Source: Sphingobacterium multivorum (GTDB taxonomy: Bacteria > Bacteroidota > Bacteroidia > Sphingobacteriales > Sphingobacteriaceae). Taken from it: a stretch of DNA of 64,000 nucleotides. Where the stretch lies: positions 372,001-436,000 of the forward strand of contig NZ_CP154261.1 in assembly GCF_039511225.1 (NCBI RefSeq). Direction: 5' to 3'. The notes below the pieces were generated by a model. That model searched no databases, was not told the origin of the DNA, and worked only from the letters and a program-made list of their open reading frames with translations. Below are positions 35,630 through 44,095 of this stretch, one piece after another (the stretch's first letter is position 1; each line of letters begins with the position of its first letter). The position numbers were made by a program, and so were the translations under genes.

Positions 35630-37177
35630 ATGAAAACAAAAAGAAATATAGGAAGAATAGCGTTTGTCATATGTCTATGTACAAGCGTCTTGGTGGGCTG
35701 TAAGAAATTTTTGACCGTGGAGCCGATCGATAGACTTACGGGTAACAATTTCTATCAGTCGAAAGAGGATGTAGAGGCAAATATCGCGCGTATTTATAGT
35801 CAGTTTTTTGAAAAACTGAACGAGTCATGGGTAATCGGGGCGATTGGCGAAGCGAGGTCGGGAGAAATTTTTCCCTCCCCTACATCCGGATCGGATCGCA
35901 TGATACTTCGCGATCTGGGAACCAATGATATGAATGCCGTGTATAACAATACATTGAGTGGTGGTCGGTCAAGTGGTTATGCTATGTATCGGGTTTCCAT
36001 CTGGGATACCTATTACAAAGTAATTCAGAGCTGTAATATTCTCATTTCAAAATTGGATGAGGGAATTCCCGGGTTGTCTGCCGCAGATAAAGACCGCTAT
36101 AAAGCCGAAGCTACTTTTATGCGTTGCCTGAGTTACTTCTGGATGGTACGTCTGTATGGCGATGTAGTTTATTATACCGATGCGTACTTTGCAAAGCAAC
36201 TCCCACGTGAAGATATGGTTTCTGTCATTAGCAAAAGTATTGATGACTTAGAATCTGTTAAGGGTCTAATGCCATGGACGTTTGGAGAGGCATCACAGCG
36301 TGGGGCCCGGGCGAGCCGCGGAAGCATTATTGCACTGTTGATGCATATGAAGATGTGGAATGCCAATTTTGACTCAGCTAATGCAGCGAAGTATTACGAA
36401 AGTGTGGCAAGCCTTGGAAAGGAGCTACGCGCGAGTGGTGTGCATCATTTGTATAAGCTAACCCCAGAGGAGTGGGCGAAAGTTTCAAAAGGACGCACGG
36501 AAGAATCGCTATTTGAATTCTACCGAACAATCAATTATAATGATCAGAACAATGCCTATGCACCTTTGTGGGATCATTTTTTACGCTGGCCATATAAGTT
36601 TCCCCGCTATAACCAACAATTCAGCATTGCCTATTATTCGTCTATTTTTATGTATCGGATTTATCCGCTGAATGGTCCTGCGGATAAGCGAAAAGAACTT
36701 TGGTATGAGGACATGTATGCGAATGATGGATTATTTGTTTTAAAGAAATTTGCAGCCAATGTCTTTGCTTCGGGTAATGAGGACTCAAATCCGGATAATA
36801 CATTTATGATATTTCGTTATGCTGATGCGCTGTTATTAGAGGCTGAAGCATTGGCTAATTTAGGTGGTGCGCGAGAGGCTGAGGCAATCACAGTGCTCAA
36901 TATTGTTCGGGATCGGGCTGAAGCTCCACGTTACGCCGGTGGCGGTACGGATCTTAAGAATTTTATTTTCGAAGAGCGTTGTCGTGAATTGATCGGAGAA
37001 GGGGTAAGATATTTTGATCTGATCCGGACGCGAAGAATACTCAATCCACAATGGACAATGAACCCCATGACGATCGATCAGTATAACCGTCGTGCATGGA
37101 CCTGGCCTCTGGATGCTTCGGCCAAAAATTTTAATTCAAAAATAGTGTTGAACGATTATTGGACAGGAGGAAATTAA
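35630..37177 (+). CDS. SusD/RagB-family lipoprotein (second of the operon)
   Basis: 515 aa with lipobox Cys24 (LVGCKKFLTVEPIDRL). Family features: EANIARIYSQFFEKL, YKAEATFMRCLSYFWMVRLYGDVVYYTD, RYADALLLEAEALANLGG, VLNIVRDRAEAPRYAGG and FEERCRELIGEGVRYFDLIRTRRI. It starts 12 bp after its SusC and forms that transporter's lid. The extracellular ligand is unknown. The next gene begins 11 bp downstream. Confidence 0.95.
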   Translation: MKTKRNIGRIAFVICLCTSVLVGCKKFLTVEPIDRLTGNNFYQSKEDVEANIARIYSQFFEKLNESWVIGAIGEARSGEIFPSPTSGSDRMILRDLGTNDMNAVYNNTLSGGRSSGYAMYRVSIWDTYYKVIQSCNILISKLDEGIPGLSAADKDRYKAEATFMRCLSYFWMVRLYGDVVYYTDAYFAKQLPREDMVSVISKSIDDLESVKGLMPWTFGEASQRGARASRGSIIALLMHMKMWNANFDSANAAKYYESVASLGKELRASGVHHLYKLTPEEWAKVSKGRTEESLFEFYRTINYNDQNNAYAPLWDHFLRWPYKFPRYNQQFSIAYYSSIFMYRIYPLNGPADKRKELWYEDMYANDGLFVLKKFAANVFASGNEDSNPDNTFMIFRYADALLLEAEALANLGGAREAEAITVLNIVRDRAEAPRYAGGGTDLKNFIFEERCRELIGEGVRYFDLIRTRRILNPQWTMNPMTIDQYNRRAWTWPLDASAKNFNSKIVLNDYWTGGN

Positions 37178-37188
37178 ATCAGTTTATT

Positions 37189-37950
37189 ATGAGACAAGTT
37201 AAGATAATAGGGTATGCCTTACTAACGATGGTACTGTTCGGCATAGTATCCTGTAAAAAGGATGCGTATTATAAAGATGGCGGATTGGCACAGGCAAAAT
37301 TTGATGGCTCCATTATGGATTACCTGGATTCCAAACCCCGGGAATTTGATTCGATTGCCACAATTATTAGGTTGGCAGGTTTAGAAGAAGATTTTAAGAC
37401 CAAGGAATTCACTTTTTTTGCCCCTAGGGATGAAAATATAAGGAAAATGATTGGTAGCGCTAAATCCAATGCGCCGGGCAATCAATCCAGTGTTAATTGG
37501 TTACTTTATGATTTAGGACGCGATACCATCAAAACATTGGCGGATGTCGACAGTGCAATTTGGCGTAAGTATTTATTGCGTTATATGTTTAACGGAAAAC
37601 GAAAATTAATGGATTATCCCCAGATCGATTTTGATTTGCTAAATGTCTATAAAGGCCAAAATTATACCTCATTTGCAAATACAGTTTCCAATATTGGAGT
37701 TGTCTATAACGATGCAATAAACGATTCTGACAAAAACAATATTACCCGGTTGAAATACATGGGATACAGGCAATTGTATATTTCTTATATCCCGGATATC
37801 AGTAGGCCAAACGACTGGCGGTCATGCCCAGTCGCATCCTCAGATATTCAACCCGACAATGGGGTTGTCCATGTAATCGATTATACCAAGGCTCAGTTTG
37901 GATTCAATCAGAGCGATATTCTGTTGGATATATTAGAAAGTAAGCGTTAA
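37189..37950 (+). CDS. FAS1-domain lipoprotein
   Basis: About 253 aa from the ATG at 37189, which immediately precedes the signal (MRQVKIIGYALLTMVLFGIVSC, Cys22). An upstream in-frame ATG at 37159 overlaps the SusD end and was rejected for that reason. One fasciclin-like domain covers about 35-240: IMDYLDSKPREFDSIATIIRLAGLEEDF, FTFFAPRDENI, and a closing DNGVVHVIDYTKAQFGF. It is a shorter relative of the protein at 30207, without the discoidin part. Both FAS1 proteins directly follow a SusD, suggesting one per transporter. Function is likely adhesive or glycan-binding. Confidence 0.8.
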   Translation: MRQVKIIGYALLTMVLFGIVSCKKDAYYKDGGLAQAKFDGSIMDYLDSKPREFDSIATIIRLAGLEEDFKTKEFTFFAPRDENIRKMIGSAKSNAPGNQSSVNWLLYDLGRDTIKTLADVDSAIWRKYLLRYMFNGKRKLMDYPQIDFDLLNVYKGQNYTSFANTVSNIGVVYNDAINDSDKNNITRLKYMGYRQLYISYIPDISRPNDWRSCPVASSDIQPDNGVVHVIDYTKAQFGFNQSDILLDILESKR

Positions 37951-37977
37951 TAACAATAAGCAGTTGTAGTTTAAATT

Positions 37978-39603
37978 ATGAAAGTTATGTACAATACGAT
38001 TTGGAAGTATACAGCCCTGTTGTTTGTTATTGCTCTTTGTTTTGGGTGCAATAAGAATAACAAGATGTTTTCAGCTCCATACGAGGAAGGGCTACCGCCA
38101 TTGGATATAGAAATCAATCCAACCGATAAAATGCAACCTGAATCGGGTAAAACGGGAGTAGAAACCGTTATGCGAATTAAAGGTCTGGATAAATATAAAG
38201 ATAAAGCTGTCATTCGATTCAACGGTGAAAAAGCACAGATTGTCGAGCTAACGGCAGATTATGTAAAGCTGAAGGTTCCACCTTTTGCCAGTACAGGAGT
38301 GCTTTCTGTTACAATTGACGATATCGTCTTTTTCGGACCACAATTTACGGTTTTAGGCAACGTATCTATCGATCAGACTTTTCAAGTGGGGGTAGGAACA
38401 AATAATACCGTTTCTGATGTTCTTTTTTTGGAAGATGGAAAAATGATCTTTACGGGGGCCTTCACAAATTATAATAATAAAGGGTCGATACGGCCAATTA
38501 ATCGTCTTGTAAGGACTTTTGCAGATGGCACCTATGATGCGAGCTTTCGTATCGGTACCGGAGCTAATAATTCGCTGAATAGCATTCTCAAACTAGGAAA
38601 TTATTACTTTTTGGCAGGTTCTTTTTCAGGATATGGACAGCGAAATTCAGATATCAGCAATCTGACGCGAATTTACACCACCGGAGCGATTGATACCATG
38701 GGCATTAAACCATTCCGACGCCCGGGGCAAAGTGATACGTTGAAGTATTATCCGACATTTAACGGTGGGTTTGATGGCAATATCGGCAATATATACGAGT
38801 CGGAGGGAAAAATTTTAGCAACGGGGAATTTTAGATATTACATCCATCGCACCTATGATAGGCCCAATCGGTTGGAAACAAGGGATACGATTATCCTAGA
38901 TAGTACCGAAATCAGACATGTTGCCCGTTTGAATCTAGATGGATCGTTGGATAAGTCCTTCAGGTTTGGGGCAGACGGCAAAGCAATGGCTGGTGGAAAT
39001 GGAGCGGTAGCCACTGTATATCATACCAGTGGGGCCTTAAAAGGCAAAATTGTAGTATATGGCTCCTTCAATAGGTTCGACGGCCAACCAAAAGGATATA
39101 TAACACGGTTAAATGCGGATGGAACATTGGACGATACATTTAATCCTGGTGGAGTTGGAGCAGACTACAATGTCTCCTCGGTTACTTATAATAGTGTAAC
39201 AAATAAATACATGGTCGTTGGAGACTTTAGTAAATATAACGGTGTATCGGCAATAAAAGTTATCATGCTGAACCAGAATGGAACAGTGGATCCAACGTTT
39301 CAGGCCAAAACCTTTGAGGGAGGCAATCCTTCCTATGCGATGCAATTAAATGATGGTTTAATTGTTGTTTCCGGAGATTTTGCGCGCTACAGTAATATCG
39401 CCCGAAATGGTTTTATGATCTTGAATTCCAATGGCGAATTAAATGGCGATTATAATACTTCTGGCTATTTCTCTGGCTATATCAATAAAGTTGTTGAGAC
39501 AAAAACAGAAGATGGTAAACGCGCATTACTTTTGATGGGCTTTTTTGGTCGATTTAATAACGAAGAGGTACATAATCTGATTCGAATTAAATTGGAGCAG
39601 TAA
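37978..39603 (+). CDS. Lipoprotein with IPT/TIG-like (DUF5008-type) domain and delta-60 beta-propeller repeats
   Basis: 541 aa with lipobox Cys24 (CFGCNKNNKMF). The N-terminal part (ESGKTGVETVMRIKGLDKYKDK, VIRFNGEKAQIV, LKVPPFASTGVLSVTI) looks like an IPT/TIG-type domain of the DUF5008 group. From about residue 130 onward there are repeats of the delta-60/DUF5122 type, for example ARLNLDGSLDKSFRFG, TRLNADGTLDDTFNPG and MLNQNGTVDPTFQAK, which build a beta-propeller. Such a propeller on the surface may bind carbohydrate or partner proteins. No catalytic site is apparent. It lies 27 bp after the FAS1 gene. Confidence 0.8.
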   Translation: MKVMYNTIWKYTALLFVIALCFGCNKNNKMFSAPYEEGLPPLDIEINPTDKMQPESGKTGVETVMRIKGLDKYKDKAVIRFNGEKAQIVELTADYVKLKVPPFASTGVLSVTIDDIVFFGPQFTVLGNVSIDQTFQVGVGTNNTVSDVLFLEDGKMIFTGAFTNYNNKGSIRPINRLVRTFADGTYDASFRIGTGANNSLNSILKLGNYYFLAGSFSGYGQRNSDISNLTRIYTTGAIDTMGIKPFRRPGQSDTLKYYPTFNGGFDGNIGNIYESEGKILATGNFRYYIHRTYDRPNRLETRDTIILDSTEIRHVARLNLDGSLDKSFRFGADGKAMAGGNGAVATVYHTSGALKGKIVVYGSFNRFDGQPKGYITRLNADGTLDDTFNPGGVGADYNVSSVTYNSVTNKYMVVGDFSKYNGVSAIKVIMLNQNGTVDPTFQAKTFEGGNPSYAMQLNDGLIVVSGDFARYSNIARNGFMILNSNGELNGDYNTSGYFSGYINKVVETKTEDGKRALLLMGFFGRFNNEEVHNLIRIKLEQ

Positions 39604-39619
39604 CTTAAATTTTAAACAG

Positions 39620-41356
39620 ATGAGATCTCAAGCTAATTTTCGAAATATAAGCCTCCGGCTAATGTCTTTAATACTATTATTGACGTTCATTTCCTGCAAA
39701 GATGAATTCGGTCGATTGATACCGAATAATGAAGGAAAACAAGATACCGTAGATTTGGTGTATGGCAAACCTAAAGTGCTCATGCTCATTGTGGACGGAG
39801 CAAGGGGAGAATCTGTTCGGACAGCAAATATTCCAACGATGAATGGATTGCTTAACCATTCGATTTATTCCTGGGTTTCGTTAAGCGAGGAGCATGACGA
39901 TGCAACAGCTACAGGTGCCGATTTAGCCAGTATTATGACTGGGGTGAACCAAAATAAACATTTGGTTGTGGGTGATAATTTTAAGAACAATAACTTTCAG
40001 ACCTTCCCAACTGTTTATACAAGGGTTGCAGCAAATATGAAAAACCCCGAATTCAAAGTGTATAGCAGTTCTAAACTATTTGTTGAAAATATTGCTCCTG
40101 TTGCGGTAGCTAAGTTGGAGAATACAGACGACGAGGTTGTCAATGGTGTTAAGGAAGGCTTAAAGCAACCGGAATTAACCATGTTGACTGCACATTTTAC
40201 AACAGTTGATATGGCCGGAAAAGCTAGTGCCTATGACAATAGTAGTGCTATTTACAAATCTGCGATAGAAAATTTCGATAAGCAGGTTGGAGAAGTTATG
40301 AAGGCTTTGGAGCAACGGCCAGCTTTTAAGAAAGAAAATTGGCTGGTTATCATCACATCGAGTAAAGGTGGCCCTTTTGAGATTCCACCGGCGCAAAATG
40401 ACAATACAATCTTTAGTAACCCGAAGGTGAATACTTTCACTATTTTCTACTCACCGAAATATAATTCAAGGTATATCAATAAACCTTATTTGGGCAGCCG
40501 CTTTTCTGGAGATTTTCTACGATTTAAAGGCAGTGTTTACGCCGAGTTGACCGAAGGCGATAATCCTGTTTTTGATCTTGGCGATAAAGAAGAATTTACC
40601 ATTGAATTGAAAGTTAAGAAGAATAAAGGGCCAAATAACACGTACAAATTTCCCAATTATCCTTCTTTTATAGGCAAACGTGAAAAATGGGAATCAGGCG
40701 CACCAACGAATGGATGGATTATGGCTTTCAAGGACGATTATTGGATGTTCAATGGTCGCGGACCAAATGGAAGTGGTGAAGTAAATGGTCCTAAATTGAA
40801 CAACGCCACTTGGAATAACGTGACTATAGTTGGGGCCTTGACAAGCGATGGTAAACGCATCGTGAAGACCTATACAAATGGTCTCCCGGGCAATGAGATG
40901 GATATTAGTTCGTGGGGAGCAATCAGCAGCCCGGCAAAATTTAGGTTAGGATTGTTAAACGGAGGGAGCAATTGGAACGAAGGTGATTACTATCTGGCGG
41001 ATGTGCGGTTTTGGAAAGTTGCCCTGCCTTTGGCCGTTATTACGCAGTATAATTGTCAAGTAGGAGTAAGTGAAGAACATCCTTATTATCCGAATCTTGC
41101 GGCCAATTGGCCTATTGTTGGAACGGTTACTGATGGTGTGCTTTATGACGATGGACCCTATGGAAATACCTTAAAGATGGGCAATGCCACCTATGAAATT
41201 TCTAAGCTGAATGATTTCCTCTGCGCTCCATCGGTTGAAACAATAAGTACATTAGTGCCAAAAAATACCGATATCACCGCCCAGATATTTAGCTGGCTGC
41301 AGATTGCTCGGCAGGAGAATTGGCAATTAGATGGACGAGTTTGGGTAGATAAATAA
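39620..41356 (+). CDS. Lipoprotein with degenerate alkaline-phosphatase-fold domain plus LamG-like domain
   Basis: 578 aa with lipobox Cys26. Residues about 50-290 follow the type I phosphodiesterase/alkaline-phosphatase fold: VLMLIVDGARGES (Asp59), TATGADLASIMTG (Thr98 at the nucleophile position) and an IENFDKQVGEVMKAL helix. The expected metal motifs are lost. The usual D-H-x-G-H reads DMAGK (197-201), and the usual S-D-H-G-G reads SSKGG (247-251). It is therefore probably not a phosphatase. Residues about 300-480 form a concanavalin/LamG-like sandwich (EFTIELKVKKNKG, GWIMAFKDDYW, ADVRFWKVAL), and the C-terminus resembles DUF4983-type proteins. Role inferred: surface binding protein. Confidence 0.78.
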   Translation: MRSQANFRNISLRLMSLILLLTFISCKDEFGRLIPNNEGKQDTVDLVYGKPKVLMLIVDGARGESVRTANIPTMNGLLNHSIYSWVSLSEEHDDATATGADLASIMTGVNQNKHLVVGDNFKNNNFQTFPTVYTRVAANMKNPEFKVYSSSKLFVENIAPVAVAKLENTDDEVVNGVKEGLKQPELTMLTAHFTTVDMAGKASAYDNSSAIYKSAIENFDKQVGEVMKALEQRPAFKKENWLVIITSSKGGPFEIPPAQNDNTIFSNPKVNTFTIFYSPKYNSRYINKPYLGSRFSGDFLRFKGSVYAELTEGDNPVFDLGDKEEFTIELKVKKNKGPNNTYKFPNYPSFIGKREKWESGAPTNGWIMAFKDDYWMFNGRGPNGSGEVNGPKLNNATWNNVTIVGALTSDGKRIVKTYTNGLPGNEMDISSWGAISSPAKFRLGLLNGGSNWNEGDYYLADVRFWKVALPLAVITQYNCQVGVSEEHPYYPNLAANWPIVGTVTDGVLYDDGPYGNTLKMGNATYEISKLNDFLCAPSVETISTLVPKNTDITAQIFSWLQIARQENWQLDGRVWVDK

Positions 41357-41372
41357 TCTTAAAAAAGCGAAT

Positions 41373-42743
41373 ATGAAAAGACTATTTTATTATACAACGA
41401 TTATTTTGTTCTTGAGTCAGTTTTTGGCTTGTTCAAAAAATAATCTAGAGGTGTTTAATCTACAAGAAGGGACTCCTGTTCAAGTTATCGCAGCAGGTGG
41501 AGGCAAGGATCTGATCAAAACAAACGATTATGTACAGGTTCCGATGCAAGTAAAATTGAGTAGTCCCGCGTCTAAGACATTTGATGTTGAACTTCAACTG
41601 AATACGGATACAGTGAATAAATTAATCGAATCGGGAATACTAAAAGATGTGGTTACACTTCCCAACGCGGCATTCTCTTTTCCCAATATCGTGAAGTTTC
41701 AATATGGTGCAGATACCACCTCTTTTTTGTTAACAATTTCGCGAACAGAAATTGAACGTGTTTACGGTAAGAAGTTTGCGCTGTCCTATAAATTATCGAA
41801 TCCAGGAAAAGGTAATCAGCTCGGAAATCCCAGCAGTGTCATTGTAACGATGGACTCCAAGAGTCTGCTAACAGCGACAGATATCCATTATCTTTCGATA
41901 ACAAATTCACCTGGCAATATCATATTGGCAAGCGATCATAAGAATTATAATACAACGCCTTCAGGAATCGAAATCCCGATCGGCGTTTCGTTAGCATCGT
42001 TTCCAAGTAAATTTTTTTATGTTGAAGTGCGAGGTACAACTGATTCAATTTCAAATTGGATAACGCAGAAAAAGGTTCCCGCGAATACGATCGGTTTACA
42101 GGAAAATGAATACGCACTTCCTTCACGCGTGCAGGTGCTGGGGAATAAATCGGCGGCGGCCTTCAATATATCGATTCCTTGGGATGTTATTACCAAAAAT
42201 AAAGATAAGTTTCTCGCTGTAACCGTCTATTTAAAGGATCCTACCCTGCATGTGATCAATCCGCTGAAAAATTATACGACAATTTTAATCGACTGTGCAA
42301 AGGTTGTCGAATTTGATGTAACGGGGGAGGCAACGCTAACCGTGAACCGGGATAATAATGGTGGAGCAAACGCGGGCGAAGGTAGCCTAAAATTCGTGGA
42401 CGACCTGACCAGTACAAAATTTCTGCAAAGTGCATTTACGGGCGACCTGCAGTGTACACTGACATTCACGCGGACGCTGAAAATTGGCGCATATACACTT
42501 ACGTCCGGAAATGATGCTATCGAACGTGATCCAAAAAGCTGGTTTCTTGAGGGATCGTTAGATGGTACAAATTGGGTTACGATTGACGCAAGAACCAATG
42601 AGAGCTTCCCAAATAGAATTCAGACACGAAGATTTAATGTCCAAAAACCGGGTAGTTATAAATTTTATCGTCTAAATGTTACAGAAAATGTTGGAAGTAG
42701 CTTATTCCAATGTTCTGAATGGAGGATGATTGAGTTTTTATAA
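41373..42743 (+). CDS. DUF1735-type lipoprotein with C-terminal discoidin-like domain
   Basis: 456 aa with lipobox Cys20. Two consecutive Ig-like DUF1735 (BT_3987 N-terminal type) domains appear to fill about 28-300: VPMQVKLSSPASKTFDVELQLNTD, then a repeat pattern IPIGVSLASFPSKFFYVEV. A discoidin-like domain covers about 315-456 (TSGNDAIERDPKSWFLEGSLDG, YKFYRLNVTENVGSSLFQCSEWRM). DUF1735 proteins with F5/8 domains are surface glycan-binding components in loci for host or yeast mannose glycans. It starts 16 bp after the phosphatase-fold gene. The discoidin part is close to that of the next gene. Confidence 0.82.
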   Translation: MKRLFYYTTIILFLSQFLACSKNNLEVFNLQEGTPVQVIAAGGGKDLIKTNDYVQVPMQVKLSSPASKTFDVELQLNTDTVNKLIESGILKDVVTLPNAAFSFPNIVKFQYGADTTSFLLTISRTEIERVYGKKFALSYKLSNPGKGNQLGNPSSVIVTMDSKSLLTATDIHYLSITNSPGNIILASDHKNYNTTPSGIEIPIGVSLASFPSKFFYVEVRGTTDSISNWITQKKVPANTIGLQENEYALPSRVQVLGNKSAAAFNISIPWDVITKNKDKFLAVTVYLKDPTLHVINPLKNYTTILIDCAKVVEFDVTGEATLTVNRDNNGGANAGEGSLKFVDDLTSTKFLQSAFTGDLQCTLTFTRTLKIGAYTLTSGNDAIERDPKSWFLEGSLDGTNWVTIDARTNESFPNRIQTRRFNVQKPGSYKFYRLNVTENVGSSLFQCSEWRMIEFL

Positions 42744-42779
42744 ATGGACGGCAACGTATGGTATTACAACGATGAATTT

Positions 42780-43829
42780 ATGAAGATGAAATTAATAAAA
42801 TATAGTGTTTATATCCTTTTACTGTTTGCCGTATTAAGCTGCAGTAAAGAAAAGGAAGTGGTTATTGACAAACCCCAGCTACCCAATCCAGTGTCAGCCT
42901 TTTCCATAAAGCAGGTTGCTAAGGATGACCCATTTACTTTTGAATTTACAAATCAGTCAAAAGATTATAGCGAGACTCGCTGGAGCTTTGGGGATGACAG
43001 TACCTCGTCGAAAGTTTCGCCGCAACATACCTTTTTGAATACCGGTAATTTTACCGTCAAACTTAAAGTGCTTAATGAAAATGGCGATTGGGCGCAACGT
43101 GAAGAGGTCATTAAAATTGATGCGGAGAAATTAATTCGATTCAATGCGACAAAGAACGGCACTGGAAAGCTGATTCTGGCGTATGACAGCGACATCGCGG
43201 TACAGGCTGTCACTTGGTCAAAAATGACGGACAAAGATAAGTATGAAGAGGTGTCCGACAAGGCAAAAGCCGATATATCCATTGAAGTGGGTAAATTTGA
43301 GACCTATCAACTTCGTGTTAAAACGCCTAAAGGATCCCAGATTGTTATTACCAAGATGCTAACGGACCTTGGAATTGTAAAAGATTGGACAAATATTGAT
43401 AATACCTTTCGCATTTCACAGGACAACTCGAGTGGCCCCGACGCTGGCGAAGGTTCGAAAAAATTAATCGACAACAATATTACCACAAAACTTTTTATCG
43501 GTGGATATCAATCGGGTATGTATTGGCAGTTTGCGTTCTATCAACCGCAAACAATCAACGGTTATACCATAACAACTGGAAATGATTCCCCGGAAAGAGA
43601 TCCTAAAGATTGGGAAATACAGGGATCCGACAATGGAGAGACCTGGGTGACATTACACACGATCACAGGTTATAGCTTTGGCACTACTTCAGCAGATAGA
43701 AGAAAGTCCATTAATTTCACCTTCGTGAATTCAAAACCTTATAGTTATTACAGGTATGTCGTAAAAGCAGTTTCCTCGGGGTCAAATTTCCAAATGAGTG
43801 AATTTAGACTTTTGGAACTGCCCCAGTAG
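42780..43829 (+). CDS. PKD-domain lipoprotein with C-terminal discoidin-like domain
   Basis: About 349 aa from the ATG at 42780, which gives a proper lipoprotein signal (Cys21). An ATG at 42744 abuts the previous stop and adds a polar stretch unlike a signal, so it was rejected. A PKD domain at about 40-125 shows FTNQSKDYSETRWSFGDDS and HTFLNTGNFTVKLKVLNENG. A discoidin-like domain at about 215-349 shows TTGNDSPERDPKDWEIQGSDNG and YSYYRYVVKAVSSGSNFQMSEFRLLE. Last of the eleven consecutive genes. Expected role: surface glycan recognition. No catalytic motif. Confidence 0.83.
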   Translation: MKMKLIKYSVYILLLFAVLSCSKEKEVVIDKPQLPNPVSAFSIKQVAKDDPFTFEFTNQSKDYSETRWSFGDDSTSSKVSPQHTFLNTGNFTVKLKVLNENGDWAQREEVIKIDAEKLIRFNATKNGTGKLILAYDSDIAVQAVTWSKMTDKDKYEEVSDKAKADISIEVGKFETYQLRVKTPKGSQIVITKMLTDLGIVKDWTNIDNTFRISQDNSSGPDAGEGSKKLIDNNITTKLFIGGYQSGMYWQFAFYQPQTINGYTITTGNDSPERDPKDWEIQGSDNGETWVTLHTITGYSFGTTSADRRKSINFTFVNSKPYSYYRYVVKAVSSGSNFQMSEFRLLELPQ

Positions 43830-43954
43830 ACACAAAAAGACGACATCAGCAAACTAGTTGAGGTAGTGAGTAACAAGAGGGGGATTGGTAAAGAAAGTAG
43901 CCGTAGGATACTGCGCTTGAAAGAGTGGTATTCTATGGCTGTTTTTTGTTTGGA

Positions 43955-43977
43955 AGGGATATGATCTACCCTTTTTA
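43955..43977 (+). terminator. Possible weak terminator after the large surface-protein operon
   Basis: AAGGG (43955-43959) and CCCTT (43970-43974) form a 5-bp stem with a 10-nt loop and a following T run. It lies about 125 bp past the last lipoprotein gene and before the separate GH92 operator. The stem is short, so some read-through into GH92 is possible. Confidence 0.4.
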
Positions 43978-44041
43978 TTGTAACCATCTTGTGAAAAACA
44001 GCGGTTCAATCCCCTAGATTTGAATTTCTTACCTATATTTA

Positions 44042-44055
44042 CTAATACGTTTTAG
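44042..44055. promoter_or_regulatory. Candidate LacI-family operator before the third GH92
   Basis: CTAATACGTTTTAG is identical to the core at 19708-19721. As there, a TATATTTA element (44034-44041), one base off TAnnTTTG, abuts it on the left. A partial copy, AATACGTT, follows at 44070-44077, 26 bp away. The gene starts 40 bp downstream. No -33 element at good spacing was found. Confidence 0.62.
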
Positions 44056-44095
44056 CTTTTCGCTTATAAAATACGTTCAACTCAAACGCATAAAT

